Below are positions 42,191 through 50,769 of a stretch of DNA of 64,000 nucleotides, one piece after another; the first letter of the stretch is position 1, and every line of letters starts with the position of its first letter. A model generated the notes under the pieces. The model worked only from the letters and a program-made list of their open reading frames with translations, was not told where the DNA came from and did no database searches. The stretch covers positions 1,635,501-1,699,500 of the forward strand of contig NC_009615.1 of assembly GCF_000012845.1 (NCBI RefSeq), in the 5' to 3' direction. A program made the translations under genes and the position numbers. This DNA is from Parabacteroides distasonis ATCC 8503 (lineage in GTDB: Bacteria; Bacteroidota; Bacteroidia; Bacteroidales; Tannerellaceae).

Positions 42191-44497
42191 TTAATAACTG
42201 ATCTTGCACCCCACGAAATAACTTCTAGGAATTCCCGGGCCATAGATATACCCGGCATCCCGATGCGCTCCCTTGTCGAAATCATCTTGATAGGAGTCGA
42301 AGATATTCTGTATTCCGGCGTTCACCTGCAAGGTTGCGGACTTGAAGATCGGGAAGTCGTAAGACAGCTTCAGGTTCAAGTCGAAGAAATCACGAGTCTT
42401 CTCCTCACGATCCTCGGGAATGTAACCCGCCAAGTGCTGCACCAACATGCTGCCCGTATAGGTTCCCGTCAATGAGGCGGAGAAACGTTTCACGGGCGTG
42501 AAGGTAGAGGTGAAATAGCCATATACGTCCGGAGAGCGGAACATCTTCTTCTGCGGGGTGATATTCGGGTTCTCGCTCCATTGCTCTGCCTCCTTGTAGC
42601 GGCTCCGTTGCAAAGTAGCGCCCGCCTGTATCTGCATCCAAGAATAGGCCATCTTACCCTCCAGATTGATACCCATCACACGGGCACCCTTTCCATTACG
42701 GCGTTCCATCAGCAGATTATTGTCCTCGTCACGGCCGATCTCCTCCAAGATAAACACGTTCCGTAAATCCGTATAGAAACCTTCCACTAAGAAATTCACT
42801 TGAACCGGGCCGAAGCGATGATAAAAATCCACGGAAGCGCTCACGCTCTGCGAATTCTCCTCCTTCAAGTCCGGAGAAATCTGGATGATCGCCACGTCGC
42901 CCCCCACGGCGGTGATATGCAAATCCTCGTCGAACGCTTGAGGGGCCCGGAAACCGCTGGAGTACGACATACGCAGGTTGATATCCTTCGTCGGATTGAA
43001 GCGCACGTTCGCACGAGGGCTAAAGATCACATGATCCATCATGTTATGCTTATCCAAACGGCCACCGATCAAGAAACTCCAACGGTCATTCTTCCACTCG
43101 TTCTGGGCGAAAGCGCTACCGATATGCACGGTCTGGGCGATCGTACGGTGATAGCCAAGCATCTCGTCTTGCAGATCATCGTAGCTATATTCGGCGCCTC
43201 CCGTAAAGGTAGCGGGCATAAAAAGGCATTTATCCCATTCGTAGGAATATTGGGCGCCACCGATAAAGGTCATGTCCGTCGTGTTACCATAGGCGTTCGG
43301 ATCTTTTCCGGCACCGTAATAACTCTGGCGTTTCGTATGCTGGGCGGAGGTATACACATTCAGCCGATGATGGTAGTCGCGAGAGAAAAGATCGAATTTC
43401 AGGCCTCCCCCGTTGATCTGGTGGTCGGTCTGCTCGGTGATATCCGTCTCGTGAGGCGGAAGATCCAATAAATTACCACCTCGCCGGAACTCGCTGATGT
43501 TATGGTACTCGAAAGTCAGCTTGGAATAATTGCTGGTCTTCAAGTAGGAACGGAATCCGAGGGTCTTCGCCTCCAGCTTACCCAGCTCCGAGTAGCCATC
43601 GCCATCATGGTCGTAAGAGGCACGGTGGCGGCCCTGCCCAAAGAGGTAGATACCCGCCTTATGATCGTCCGTCACCAACGAGGCGTTCACGGTCGTATTA
43701 TTATCCGGACGGCTTCCCCCGATCATCGTCAACGAATGGGCAATCTGGGCAGAGTTGCGCATCGGTTCCTTCGTGATGATATTGATCGTACCGGCGATAG
43801 CGGACGAGCCGAACAAGGCCGAGCCTCCTCCGCGCATCACCTCTACCCGCTCGATCATATTCGCCGGGATCTGCTCCAAGCCATATACGCCGGTCAGGGC
43901 GCTGAAGATCGGCCGGCTATCCACCAAGATCTGGGTATAAGGGCCTTCCAGACCATTGATACGTACTTGTTGGAAACCGCAATTCTGGCAGTTATTCTCC
44001 ACACGCACGCCGGGCTGGAAGTTCAGACCGTCGGCCAAGGAAGTGGCGTGCGTAGTCTCGAACACCTTGGAGTCGAGTACATTTACCAAAGAAGGAGCCA
44101 GACGGCGGGTCGTCTCGTTACGGTTTGCCGATACGACGACACCGTCCAAGGAGACAGCGTCTTCCTCGGCATTGAAATTGATCTCCAATGTCTTCCCTTT
44201 CTTAAGGGTCACCGTCTTCTCCTCGGTTTTATATCCGATAGACTTCATGACCAAGGTGTATTTTCCCTCGGGAAGATTCTTCATATAGTAATGACCGGTA
44301 GCGTCGGTGGTCGTACCGATCGTCGTACCGTGGAGGTAGACATTGATAAAAGAGAGATGCTCTCCTGTTTTCTTATCGAGGATATGGCCTACGATATTAG
44401 CGTCGGAAGGATTCAGGGAGGTATGATCGTCTCCCTCTGCCCACGCTGATGTAAAGACACAGCACAGGCATAGTATAAGTGTAATGAACTTATTCAT
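42191..44497 (-). CDS. TonB-dependent receptor
   Basis: A 768-residue outer-membrane receptor. A signal peptide (1-20) precedes a carboxypeptidase-regulatory-like domain (about 30-115, with G-H-I-L-D-K-K-T-G-E-H-L and G-T-T-T-D-A-T-G-H-Y). The plug domain is at about 120-235 (V-E-V-M-R-G-G-G-S-A-L-F-G-S-S-A-I-A-G-T-I-N-I), and a beta-barrel ends in a terminal K-I-S-Y. It is of the BtuB/CirA type rather than SusC (no SusD partner). The plug has C-Q-N-C-G-F near residue 165, a possible metal or disulfide site. The companion His-rich protein upstream suggests a metal or heme-related substrate. Confidence 0.93.
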   Translation of the reverse strand: MNKFITLILCLCCVFTSAWAEGDDHTSLNPSDANIVGHILDKKTGEHLSFINVYLHGTTIGTTTDATGHYYMKNLPEGKYTLVMKSIGYKTEEKTVTLKKGKTLEINFNAEEDAVSLDGVVVSANRNETTRRLAPSLVNVLDSKVFETTHATSLADGLNFQPGVRVENNCQNCGFQQVRINGLEGPYTQILVDSRPIFSALTGVYGLEQIPANMIERVEVMRGGGSALFGSSAIAGTINIITKEPMRNSAQIAHSLTMIGGSRPDNNTTVNASLVTDDHKAGIYLFGQGRHRASYDHDGDGYSELGKLEAKTLGFRSYLKTSNYSKLTFEYHNISEFRRGGNLLDLPPHETDITEQTDHQINGGGLKFDLFSRDYHHRLNVYTSAQHTKRQSYYGAGKDPNAYGNTTDMTFIGGAQYSYEWDKCLFMPATFTGGAEYSYDDLQDEMLGYHRTIAQTVHIGSAFAQNEWKNDRWSFLIGGRLDKHNMMDHVIFSPRANVRFNPTKDINLRMSYSSGFRAPQAFDEDLHITAVGGDVAIIQISPDLKEENSQSVSASVDFYHRFGPVQVNFLVEGFYTDLRNVFILEEIGRDEDNNLLMERRNGKGARVMGINLEGKMAYSWMQIQAGATLQRSRYKEAEQWSENPNITPQKKMFRSPDVYGYFTSTFTPVKRFSASLTGTYTGSMLVQHLAGYIPEDREEKTRDFFDLNLKLSYDFPIFKSATLQVNAGIQNIFDSYQDDFDKGAHRDAGYIYGPGIPRSYFVGCKISY

Positions 44498-44544
44498 TGC
44501 TTGATTAATAGTTGTTTGAATATTAATGATTACGAATTGCCGAG

Positions 44545-44565
44545 GAGACGGGCATGCCCCGTCTC
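44545..44565. repeat. REP-like palindrome
   Basis: GAGACGGGC-AT-GCCCCGTCTC, followed by TACAAAC, lies between the TonB-dependent receptor and its upstream small gene. It matches the copies in the invertible segment. Confidence 0.7.
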
Positions 44566-44596
44566 TACAAACGGATATTGATTTCTGGATATGTAA

Positions 44597-44950
44597 TCAA
44601 ACAACTGGGGGAGCCCGCAGGTATCGCAGTCCCTCAACGGAAGTGACATGATCCGGATAGACCGGAGACTCAGAGAGATTAGATATTTTTAAAGAATAGA
44701 ATTGTAAACGTAACAGGTGAATCGCCCCGTCCATCACGTGAATAGATGAGAGCATATGAAACAACTGTATCTCCGCCAAAGAGGTATGATGATGGCAAGT
44801 ACCGTCCGCCGTCTTCTTGAAAGGGTGCGCATGCACGATGGTCGTACCATGCTCCACATGGACGTGCGTAAAAAGCGAGACACTGCTATAATACGCAATA
44901 AAAAGTACCGGCAGCAACCACTTTATATATTTAACCATCGTTTCCCTCAC
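44597..44950 (-). CDS. Small His-rich membrane-anchored protein
   Basis: A 117-residue protein with one N-terminal membrane segment or signal (W-L-L-P-V-L-F-I-A-Y-Y-S-S-V-S-L-F, about 10-27). A His-rich stretch follows: T-H-V-H-V-E-H, then V-H-A-H-P-F, then C-H-H-H-T. Eleven of the first 70 mature residues are His or Cys. Similar short proteins precede metal-related TonB-dependent receptors in Bacteroidetes. A periplasmic metal-binding or metal-sensing role is likely but unproven. It lies 99 bases before the receptor gene on the same strand, with a -7 box at 44975-44982. Confidence 0.75.
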   Translation of the reverse strand: MRETMVKYIKWLLPVLFIAYYSSVSLFTHVHVEHGTTIVHAHPFKKTADGTCHHHTSLAEIQLFHMLSSIHVMDGAIHLLRLQFYSLKISNLSESPVYPDHVTSVEGLRYLRAPPVV

Positions 44951-44974
44951 CCTGTATCATCGTTATTTCGTGGG

Positions 44975-45020
44975 CAAAGATACTACAATTTTTTTAATTG
45001 CTTTGTTTTATATATTTTTG
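44975..45020. promoter_or_regulatory. Divergent -7 promoter elements
   Basis: CAAAGATA at 44975-44982 (minus strand TATCTTTG) serves the His-rich gene and receptor. TATTTTTG at 45013-45020 on the plus strand serves the AspT-type transporter gene (start 45048). Confidence 0.6.
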
Positions 45021-45047
45021 CGCTTCTAAAGCAAAAAAGAAACTCTT

Positions 45048-46715
45048 ATGAATTGGTTACTTGAGACGCTTACAGAACCCTCGATGATACAGGCCGTGGC
45101 CGTCATTTCTATCGTGGCGGCGGTTGGTGTGTATTTAGGGCGGCTAAAGATATTCGGCATTTCATTAGGCATCACTTTTGTATTCTTCGCCGGTATTATG
45201 GCAGGGCATCTGGGCATTACCGTAAATAAGGACATGCTGAACTTCGCTCAGAACTTCGGGCTTATCGTTTTCGTATATACCTTGGGATTGCAGGTAGGTC
45301 CCGGTTTCTTCTCTTCCCTAAAAAAAGGCGGGGTGGAAATGAATACGATGGGATTAGGGGTGATCGCTTTAGGACTGATTTTGACGTTGGTGTTTCATTG
45401 GATAACAGGAATTTCCGTCCCCGTTATGGTAGGGTTGCTATCCGGTGCCGTAACGAATACCCCGGCCCTAGGTGCCGCCCAGCAAGCGCTCTTACAAATG
45501 GATCCGGAAAATACGAGGAACGTAACGGATATGGCTCTGGCCTGTGCCGTAGCTTATCCATTAGGTGTCGTAGGCGTAATTCTCGCTATTATCATCTTGA
45601 GGTCCTTATTCGCAAAAAAGACACAGAGCACGCATAAGGAGCAAGACACGACAACAAACGTAGCGGAATTTCAGGTATTAAACCCCTCTATTTACAATAA
45701 GAGCATCCAGCAAGTCATGAAATTGACAGAGAAACATTTCGTGATCTCCCGCCTCTGGAGGAACGGAAAGGTGACGATCCCTACCTCTGAAACCATCTTA
45801 AAGGAAAAAGACCATTTGCTTATCATATCCGTAAAGGCGGATGTCGAATCCATCAAGGTACTTTTCGGAGAACAAGAGACTACGGACTGGAATAAGGAAG
45901 ATATTGACTGGAACGCTATCGACAGCCAATTGATCTCCCGCCGTATCGTCGTAACCCGCAACCGGGTAAACGGGGTAAAGCTAGGCTCGCTCCGGCTCCG
46001 CAACCTATACGGGATCAACATCACCCGGGTAAACCGTGCGGGTATCGATCTGGTGGCCTCCCGTGACCTCCGTCTACAGATTGGGGATAAACTAACGATC
46101 GTAGGCGAGGCCAATTCCGTGAATAACGTGGGTAAGATATTGGGAGACGAGCTGAAACGGCTGGATAACCCCAACCTGCTTGCCATATTCGTAGGACTTA
46201 CGCTGGGCGTATTAATCGGGGCGATCCCAATCGCCATACCGGGAATGAGTACCCCCATCAAGCTGGGTATCGCCGGAGGACCGATCATCGTTGGAATCTT
46301 GATGGGTGCGTTCGGCCCCCGTTTCCACCTAACGACTTATACCACCCAGAGCGCAAACCTGATGATGCGGCAGTTCGGTATAGTGATCTATCTGGCGGGA
46401 CTGGGAATCGACTCCGGAGCTCATTTCTTCGAGACCGTCTTCCGTGCCGAGGGATTGTTATGGATCGGTCTCGGTTTCCTATTGACGATCGTACCGGTCT
46501 TGATCGTCGGGTTCATCGCCTCGCAATTCTTCAAGTTAGATTACGCCCACAACATAGGTATGCTATGCGGAAGCATGGCCAATCCGATGGCCTTGAGTTA
46601 TGCCAATACGACCGTCGAGGGTGACGAGCCTTCCGTATCTTACGCTACGGTTTACCCGTTATCCATGTTCATCCGGGTGATTTCTGCCCAATTATTGATC
46701 ATGTTATTCACTTGA
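45048..46715 (+). CDS. AspT/YidE-type putative transporter with TrkA-C domains
   Basis: A 555-residue protein. Five or six membrane segments (about 10-185) contain G-L-Q-V-G-P-G-F-F-S-S-L and the family motif G-A-V-T-N-T-P-A-L-G-A-A (about 131-142). Two TrkA-C regulatory domains follow (about 205-370), then a second set of membrane segments with the repeated motif C-G-S-M-A-N-P-M-A-L (about 511-520). It belongs to the aspartate:alanine exchanger family; most members have no known substrate. It is transcribed alone and divergently from the receptor operon. Confidence 0.9.
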   Translation: MNWLLETLTEPSMIQAVAVISIVAAVGVYLGRLKIFGISLGITFVFFAGIMAGHLGITVNKDMLNFAQNFGLIVFVYTLGLQVGPGFFSSLKKGGVEMNTMGLGVIALGLILTLVFHWITGISVPVMVGLLSGAVTNTPALGAAQQALLQMDPENTRNVTDMALACAVAYPLGVVGVILAIIILRSLFAKKTQSTHKEQDTTTNVAEFQVLNPSIYNKSIQQVMKLTEKHFVISRLWRNGKVTIPTSETILKEKDHLLIISVKADVESIKVLFGEQETTDWNKEDIDWNAIDSQLISRRIVVTRNRVNGVKLGSLRLRNLYGINITRVNRAGIDLVASRDLRLQIGDKLTIVGEANSVNNVGKILGDELKRLDNPNLLAIFVGLTLGVLIGAIPIAIPGMSTPIKLGIAGGPIIVGILMGAFGPRFHLTTYTTQSANLMMRQFGIVIYLAGLGIDSGAHFFETVFRAEGLLWIGLGFLLTIVPVLIVGFIASQFFKLDYAHNIGMLCGSMANPMALSYANTTVEGDEPSVSYATVYPLSMFIRVISAQLLIMLFT

Positions 46716-46762
46716 CCGCTTAAAAAGTCTAACATTCGACCTGTTTTTTGTTTCACTTACCT

Positions 46763-46770
46763 TATCTTTG
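46763..46770 (+). promoter_or_regulatory. -7 promoter element of the large ABC gene
   Basis: TATCTTTG matches TAnnTTTG exactly, 29 bases before the ATG at 46799. Confidence 0.55.
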
Positions 46771-46798
46771 CAAGACATTTGAAACAATACTTTGATGA

Positions 46799-49720
46799 AT
46801 GAATGAAACTATACTCAATGGGCTACTAAACTTGTTCGCTATATTTGCGTCCTTGGCAAAAATAGAAAGTGATCAAGCACGTCAAGCTGTCAATTCTTAC
46901 TTAACCAGTCACTTTGGTATCCGCTCCCATAAAGAATATATGGAGCTATTTGAAGAGATACAAAGTGTTTACGATGACCCGGAGTTCGACATCGATAGAG
47001 AAAGCGTTATTATTAACGTATGCAACCAGCTCAAGCCCAAATTGATCGCGGAAGACCAACTATTGCTTCTTCTCCGTTTCATGGAGTTCGCCCATGGCAA
47101 CAATGAAGGATTGAACGAGAACTTAGCCATTTTCCATAAGATCGCTACGATATTCAATATCGATACGGATACCTTCGACAACCTATACGCCTTTGTAGTC
47201 GGTAAAAAATCCCCCTCCATACTTACGATCAACGCTGATGATAGCGATAAAGACGTCAACCATATCTACAGAAGGGGGTTGGAGGGCGAGATACGGGTGT
47301 TGAGACTGACCCGGTTCGACCGAATGGTCTTTATCTACCAAGGCAGCGGACGGGTATTCATGAACGATATCCCGCTTACTTCCGGTATCTTCTATGGCTG
47401 GCAACGCAGCAGCGTAATCAAAAGCCCACTATTCTTGCCGGTTTATTATAGTGATGTCCTCGATGTATTCAATCAGAATGAGCATAAGGAACGTATTTTA
47501 TTAACCGGGAGGGATATCGAGTTCAGCTTCAAGAATAGCGAGAACGGTATGCACAATTTCTCTTTCAACCTTGAATCTGGCCAGTTGGTAGCCATCATGG
47601 GAGGAAGCGGCGTTGGTAAGTCGACCTTGTTAAGCATCTTAAATGGGAATATTATCCCCGGAGAGGGAAATGTATGCCTGAACGGACATCCGCTGAGTGA
47701 TCCGGAATGCAAGCAATTGATCGGTTTCGTGCCTCAGGATGACTTGCTGATCGAGGAGCTGACCGTATTCCAAAATCTATGGTATACCGCCCGCCTTTGT
47801 TTCGCCAACCTGACCAAAAAGGAGATCGAGGATCGTGTCAATACGATACTGGAGGATTTGGATCTGAGCAAGATCCGGGATTTGGCCGTCGGGTCTCCAA
47901 TCCGGAAAACGATCAGCGGAGGGCAACGTAAACGTTTAAATATAGCACTGGAACTTATCCGTGAGCCGGCGATCCTTTATTTGGATGAGCCTACCTCCGG
48001 CCTCTCGTCCACCGATTCCGAAAAGGTCATCATGCTGTTAAAGGAACAAACACACCGGGGACGGCTCGTGGTTGTCAATATCCACCAACCTTCGTCCGAG
48101 ATCTATAAACTGTTCGACCGCCTATGGTTATTAGATACCGGCGGTTACCCGATTTACGACGGTAACCCGATCGAGGCGATCACCTATTTCAAACGGATCG
48201 CCAATTATACAGATCAAGACATCAGTGTTTGCGGCACCTGCGGAAATATCAATCCGGAACTAATCCTAACCATTATCGACGCAAAAAAGATAGACGATAG
48301 CGGAAACCAGACAAACATCCGGAAGATAACTTCAAAAGAATGGCATGAGTTATATGTAGCTTCCCGCCCGAAGTTCCAAGAGGTTAAGCCTACCCCCCTG
48401 CCCCCGAATCATCAGCAGAAGCCCTCGATCTGGAAGCAATTCTGTATCTTCTTGGAAAGAAACATAAAGACCAAGCTGACCAATAAGCAGTACTTGTGCA
48501 TCGCCTTACTGGAGACTCCTTTATTGGCGGTGATCGTGGCCCTGCTCACCCGCTTCGTACCCGATGACGGGTATTCTTTGCTGGCGAACAAAAATCTGGT
48601 ATCCTACATTTTCATGGCGGTGATTGTCGCTACTTTCACGGGATTAAGTATCAGCGCCGAAGAGATCATCAAGGACCGGACGCTCCTAAAGCGAGAACGA
48701 TTCTTGCGATTGAGCCGAGGCAGTTATCTCTCGTCAAAGATGTTCTACCTGCTTTGTATCTCAGCGATCCAAAGTTTGCTATTCATAGTGGTAGGAAATT
48801 TATTGATAGGCATTGGAAGCGAGATGTTCCTTACTTGGTGGATCACGCTATGGGCAACCTCATTCCTCGCCAACCTGACAGGTTTGGTACTATCGCAATC
48901 CCTAAACTCGATCGTAGCGATCTATATAACGATACCGCTGCTTTTAATCCCGCAGATCTTACTTTGCGGCTTAGTTGTCAAGTTCGACGATTTGAGCAGA
49001 AGCGCATCCAGCCGGAACATAGTGCCCCTTATCGGTGAGGTTATTCCCTCACGTTGGGCATTCGAGGCGTTGGTTACGGAACAATTCCGGAACAACAGCT
49101 ACAACCGCCTATTTTTCACGGTCGAGAAAGAAAAGTTCCTAGCGCAATATTACCGGAATGTCCATGCTGACGAGGTGCGCAGCCTCATAAACAGCCTCAA
49201 CCTGATCCCGGAGAAACGGGAAAAGAACACCCGGACGATCCACAACGAACTGGCCGTACTATCCCGTGCCGCCCGTATCGCCCCCTATACGTCCAAAGAG
49301 AGTTACGAGAGCTATATGGATAAAGTAGAAAAAGCCCTGCATACCCGTAGCGATAATTTCACGGCGTTATTAGAGAAAAAACGGAAAGAGGTCATTCAAG
49401 AACACGGCTCCGAATGGTTGAACACCTTGAAAAAGGAACATCATAACTCAGCCATCGAGGAGCTGGTACTCAACTCAACCAGTACCCAATTCTATAAGGA
49501 GGCCCACAACCGGATCTACCCTAAAATCGGGCAGATTTATCTGGAACCGGACAATAATTGGGGACGTGCGCCTTTCTATAGTCATGAGAAAAAATTCGCC
49601 GGTTATACATTTTCTACTTTTACATTTAATTTATTAATGTTAGGAATCTTTGCTTTATTGGTAATTATATCTATCTTCGCAGAGTTTCCCGGCAAGTATT
49701 TAAACAAAGGGAGCGATTAA
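46799..49720 (+). CDS. Large ABC transporter (TerB-like + ABCG-type ATPase/permease fusion)
   Basis: A 973-residue protein of unusual build. Residues 1-130 are helical and TerB-like. Residues 150-230 form a small beta domain of FHA-like character. The ABC ATPase (about 235-470) has G-G-S-G-V-G-K-S-T (Walker A), I-S-G-G-Q-R-K-R (signature) and Y-L-D-E-P-T-S-G-L-S (Walker B). Six membrane segments (about 555-750) form an ABCG/ABC-2 permease; residues 760-930 are a charged helical stretch with a last membrane segment (about 940-965). Half-size ABCG proteins dimerise. The substrate is unknown. An alternative ATG four bases upstream hits a stop at once. Confidence 0.85.
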   Translation: MNETILNGLLNLFAIFASLAKIESDQARQAVNSYLTSHFGIRSHKEYMELFEEIQSVYDDPEFDIDRESVIINVCNQLKPKLIAEDQLLLLLRFMEFAHGNNEGLNENLAIFHKIATIFNIDTDTFDNLYAFVVGKKSPSILTINADDSDKDVNHIYRRGLEGEIRVLRLTRFDRMVFIYQGSGRVFMNDIPLTSGIFYGWQRSSVIKSPLFLPVYYSDVLDVFNQNEHKERILLTGRDIEFSFKNSENGMHNFSFNLESGQLVAIMGGSGVGKSTLLSILNGNIIPGEGNVCLNGHPLSDPECKQLIGFVPQDDLLIEELTVFQNLWYTARLCFANLTKKEIEDRVNTILEDLDLSKIRDLAVGSPIRKTISGGQRKRLNIALELIREPAILYLDEPTSGLSSTDSEKVIMLLKEQTHRGRLVVVNIHQPSSEIYKLFDRLWLLDTGGYPIYDGNPIEAITYFKRIANYTDQDISVCGTCGNINPELILTIIDAKKIDDSGNQTNIRKITSKEWHELYVASRPKFQEVKPTPLPPNHQQKPSIWKQFCIFLERNIKTKLTNKQYLCIALLETPLLAVIVALLTRFVPDDGYSLLANKNLVSYIFMAVIVATFTGLSISAEEIIKDRTLLKRERFLRLSRGSYLSSKMFYLLCISAIQSLLFIVVGNLLIGIGSEMFLTWWITLWATSFLANLTGLVLSQSLNSIVAIYITIPLLLIPQILLCGLVVKFDDLSRSASSRNIVPLIGEVIPSRWAFEALVTEQFRNNSYNRLFFTVEKEKFLAQYYRNVHADEVRSLINSLNLIPEKREKNTRTIHNELAVLSRAARIAPYTSKESYESYMDKVEKALHTRSDNFTALLEKKRKEVIQEHGSEWLNTLKKEHHNSAIEELVLNSTSTQFYKEAHNRIYPKIGQIYLEPDNNWGRAPFYSHEKKFAGYTFSTFTFNLLMLGIFALLVIISIFAEFPGKYLNKGSD

Positions 49721-49754
49721 TGACAAAATATATAATCTAAAAATAAAGAATAAC

Positions 49755-50585
49755 ATGAAAAAGAGTTTTGTTAGCCTGCTAACCATAGCAGCGATTACAT
49801 TTGGAATGGTATCTTGCAACAGCAGTAAAAAACAAGACGCCGCTGAGCAAAAAGTAGAGGAAGAAGCAGTTATCGCAGGAGAAGTATCTAAAGGTCTGCT
49901 TACTGCCGAGTTGAAAGACGAGGTCACTCGTTTCTTGAAAGATATGCCGGATTCGGAGTTGCCTTACAAAGTATCTACCGGCGAGGTTACGATCTCTGTC
50001 GCTAATACTGATTTTATGTTGCCGGTCAGCAAGGTTTCCGAATTGAACACACAAGCCCAGAAAGCACGTGCTTGCGGTATCTACTTCGCAGACTTGAACG
50101 TATTGAAGGCTATGAAAAAGCCGACTACAGATATCGAGAACGTATTGGTTAAATTGACTACGGATCTGGACATTCCATTCGCTATCGACATCATGAAAGA
50201 GTCCGCTCCCGCTAACGCCAGCAAAGAGGAGTTAAGCAAATTCATGAAAAACCAAGAAAACAAATTGATCGACGCTATGATGGAAAATGATAAGGCTGAC
50301 GTTGAGCTTGAGTTGTTAGGGGGCATGGCTGTAGAATATGCCATTGTATACGCAAATCCGGGCTTGGTTGTTAAAGGCGACGCTATTTCCGCCGGTTTGA
50401 GCGAGAATATGGAAAAACGTATCGGTATCATCCAGCAGATCACAGCCGACTTAGCTAAATATTATCCTGACTTGGAGCAATTAGGAACTACAATCGCTCC
50501 GTTAAGCGGAATGGTAGCAACCATAAATACGGCTCGTGAGTCAAAAGCTAAGATTGAGGAAATGCGTGCGAATCTATTGAAGTAA
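49755..50585 (+). CDS. Lipoprotein of unknown function
   Basis: A 276-residue protein. The lipoprotein signal ends at G-M-V-S-C (Cys21), followed by an N-S-S-K-K-Q linker. The mature part is helical and charged, with long alpha segments, and repeats of acidic and basic residues. I do not recognise the family. It starts 34 bases after the large ABC gene with no terminator between, so it is probably its partner in the cell envelope. A strong terminator follows. Confidence 0.75.
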   Translation: MKKSFVSLLTIAAITFGMVSCNSSKKQDAAEQKVEEEAVIAGEVSKGLLTAELKDEVTRFLKDMPDSELPYKVSTGEVTISVANTDFMLPVSKVSELNTQAQKARACGIYFADLNVLKAMKKPTTDIENVLVKLTTDLDIPFAIDIMKESAPANASKEELSKFMKNQENKLIDAMMENDKADVELELLGGMAVEYAIVYANPGLVVKGDAISAGLSENMEKRIGIIQQITADLAKYYPDLEQLGTTIAPLSGMVATINTARESKAKIEEMRANLLK

Positions 50586-50602
50586 TATAAACCTCATATC
50601 AT

Positions 50603-50638
50603 AAAAAGTGTATGGTGATAACATCATACACTTTTTTA
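50603..50638 (+). terminator. Intrinsic terminator after the lipoprotein gene
   Basis: AAAAAGTGTATG pairs with CATACACTTTTTT around a 10-base loop, and ends in a T run. It is a textbook bidirectional intrinsic terminator. Confidence 0.85.
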
Positions 50639-50654
50639 TATCCCTTCGGATATC

Positions 50655-50769
50655 ACTGCAACAGGCTTTGCAATAGTACTGCAACAAGCCTTACAGTAGT
50701 ACTGCAACAGGCCTAGCAGTAGTACTGCAACCCTTATGCAGTAATGCTGCAGCACCTATGCAGTATCCT
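50655..50769. repeat. Tandem array, 5 units of exactly 23 bp (array E)
   Basis: Five 23-bp units start at 50655, 50678, 50701, 50724 and 50747. The first four open with ACTGCAAC; the last reads CTGCAGCACCTATG. Most units carry a quasi-palindrome (ACTGC...GCAGT). The array lies between two convergent genes and its last unit overlaps the methyltransferase stop codon. Confidence 0.85.

Noticed and set aside
42023..42475. A 150-codon open frame with 14-15 residue repeats
   Set aside because: The repeats come from the GC-rich hairpin array; the rest is antisense to the receptor gene.
43502..44449. A 315-codon open frame on the plus strand
   Set aside because: It is antisense to the TonB-dependent receptor and shows no domain or promoter.
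44500..44600. A cobalamin riboswitch before the TonB-dependent receptor
   Set aside because: I looked for a B12-box-like sequence and saw none; only the small palindrome is present.
50655..50769. Tandem 23-bp units as a CRISPR array
   Set aside because: Units follow each other directly with no unique spacers, and no cas genes are present. The same holds for the arrays at 9899, 20348, 30024 and 33621.
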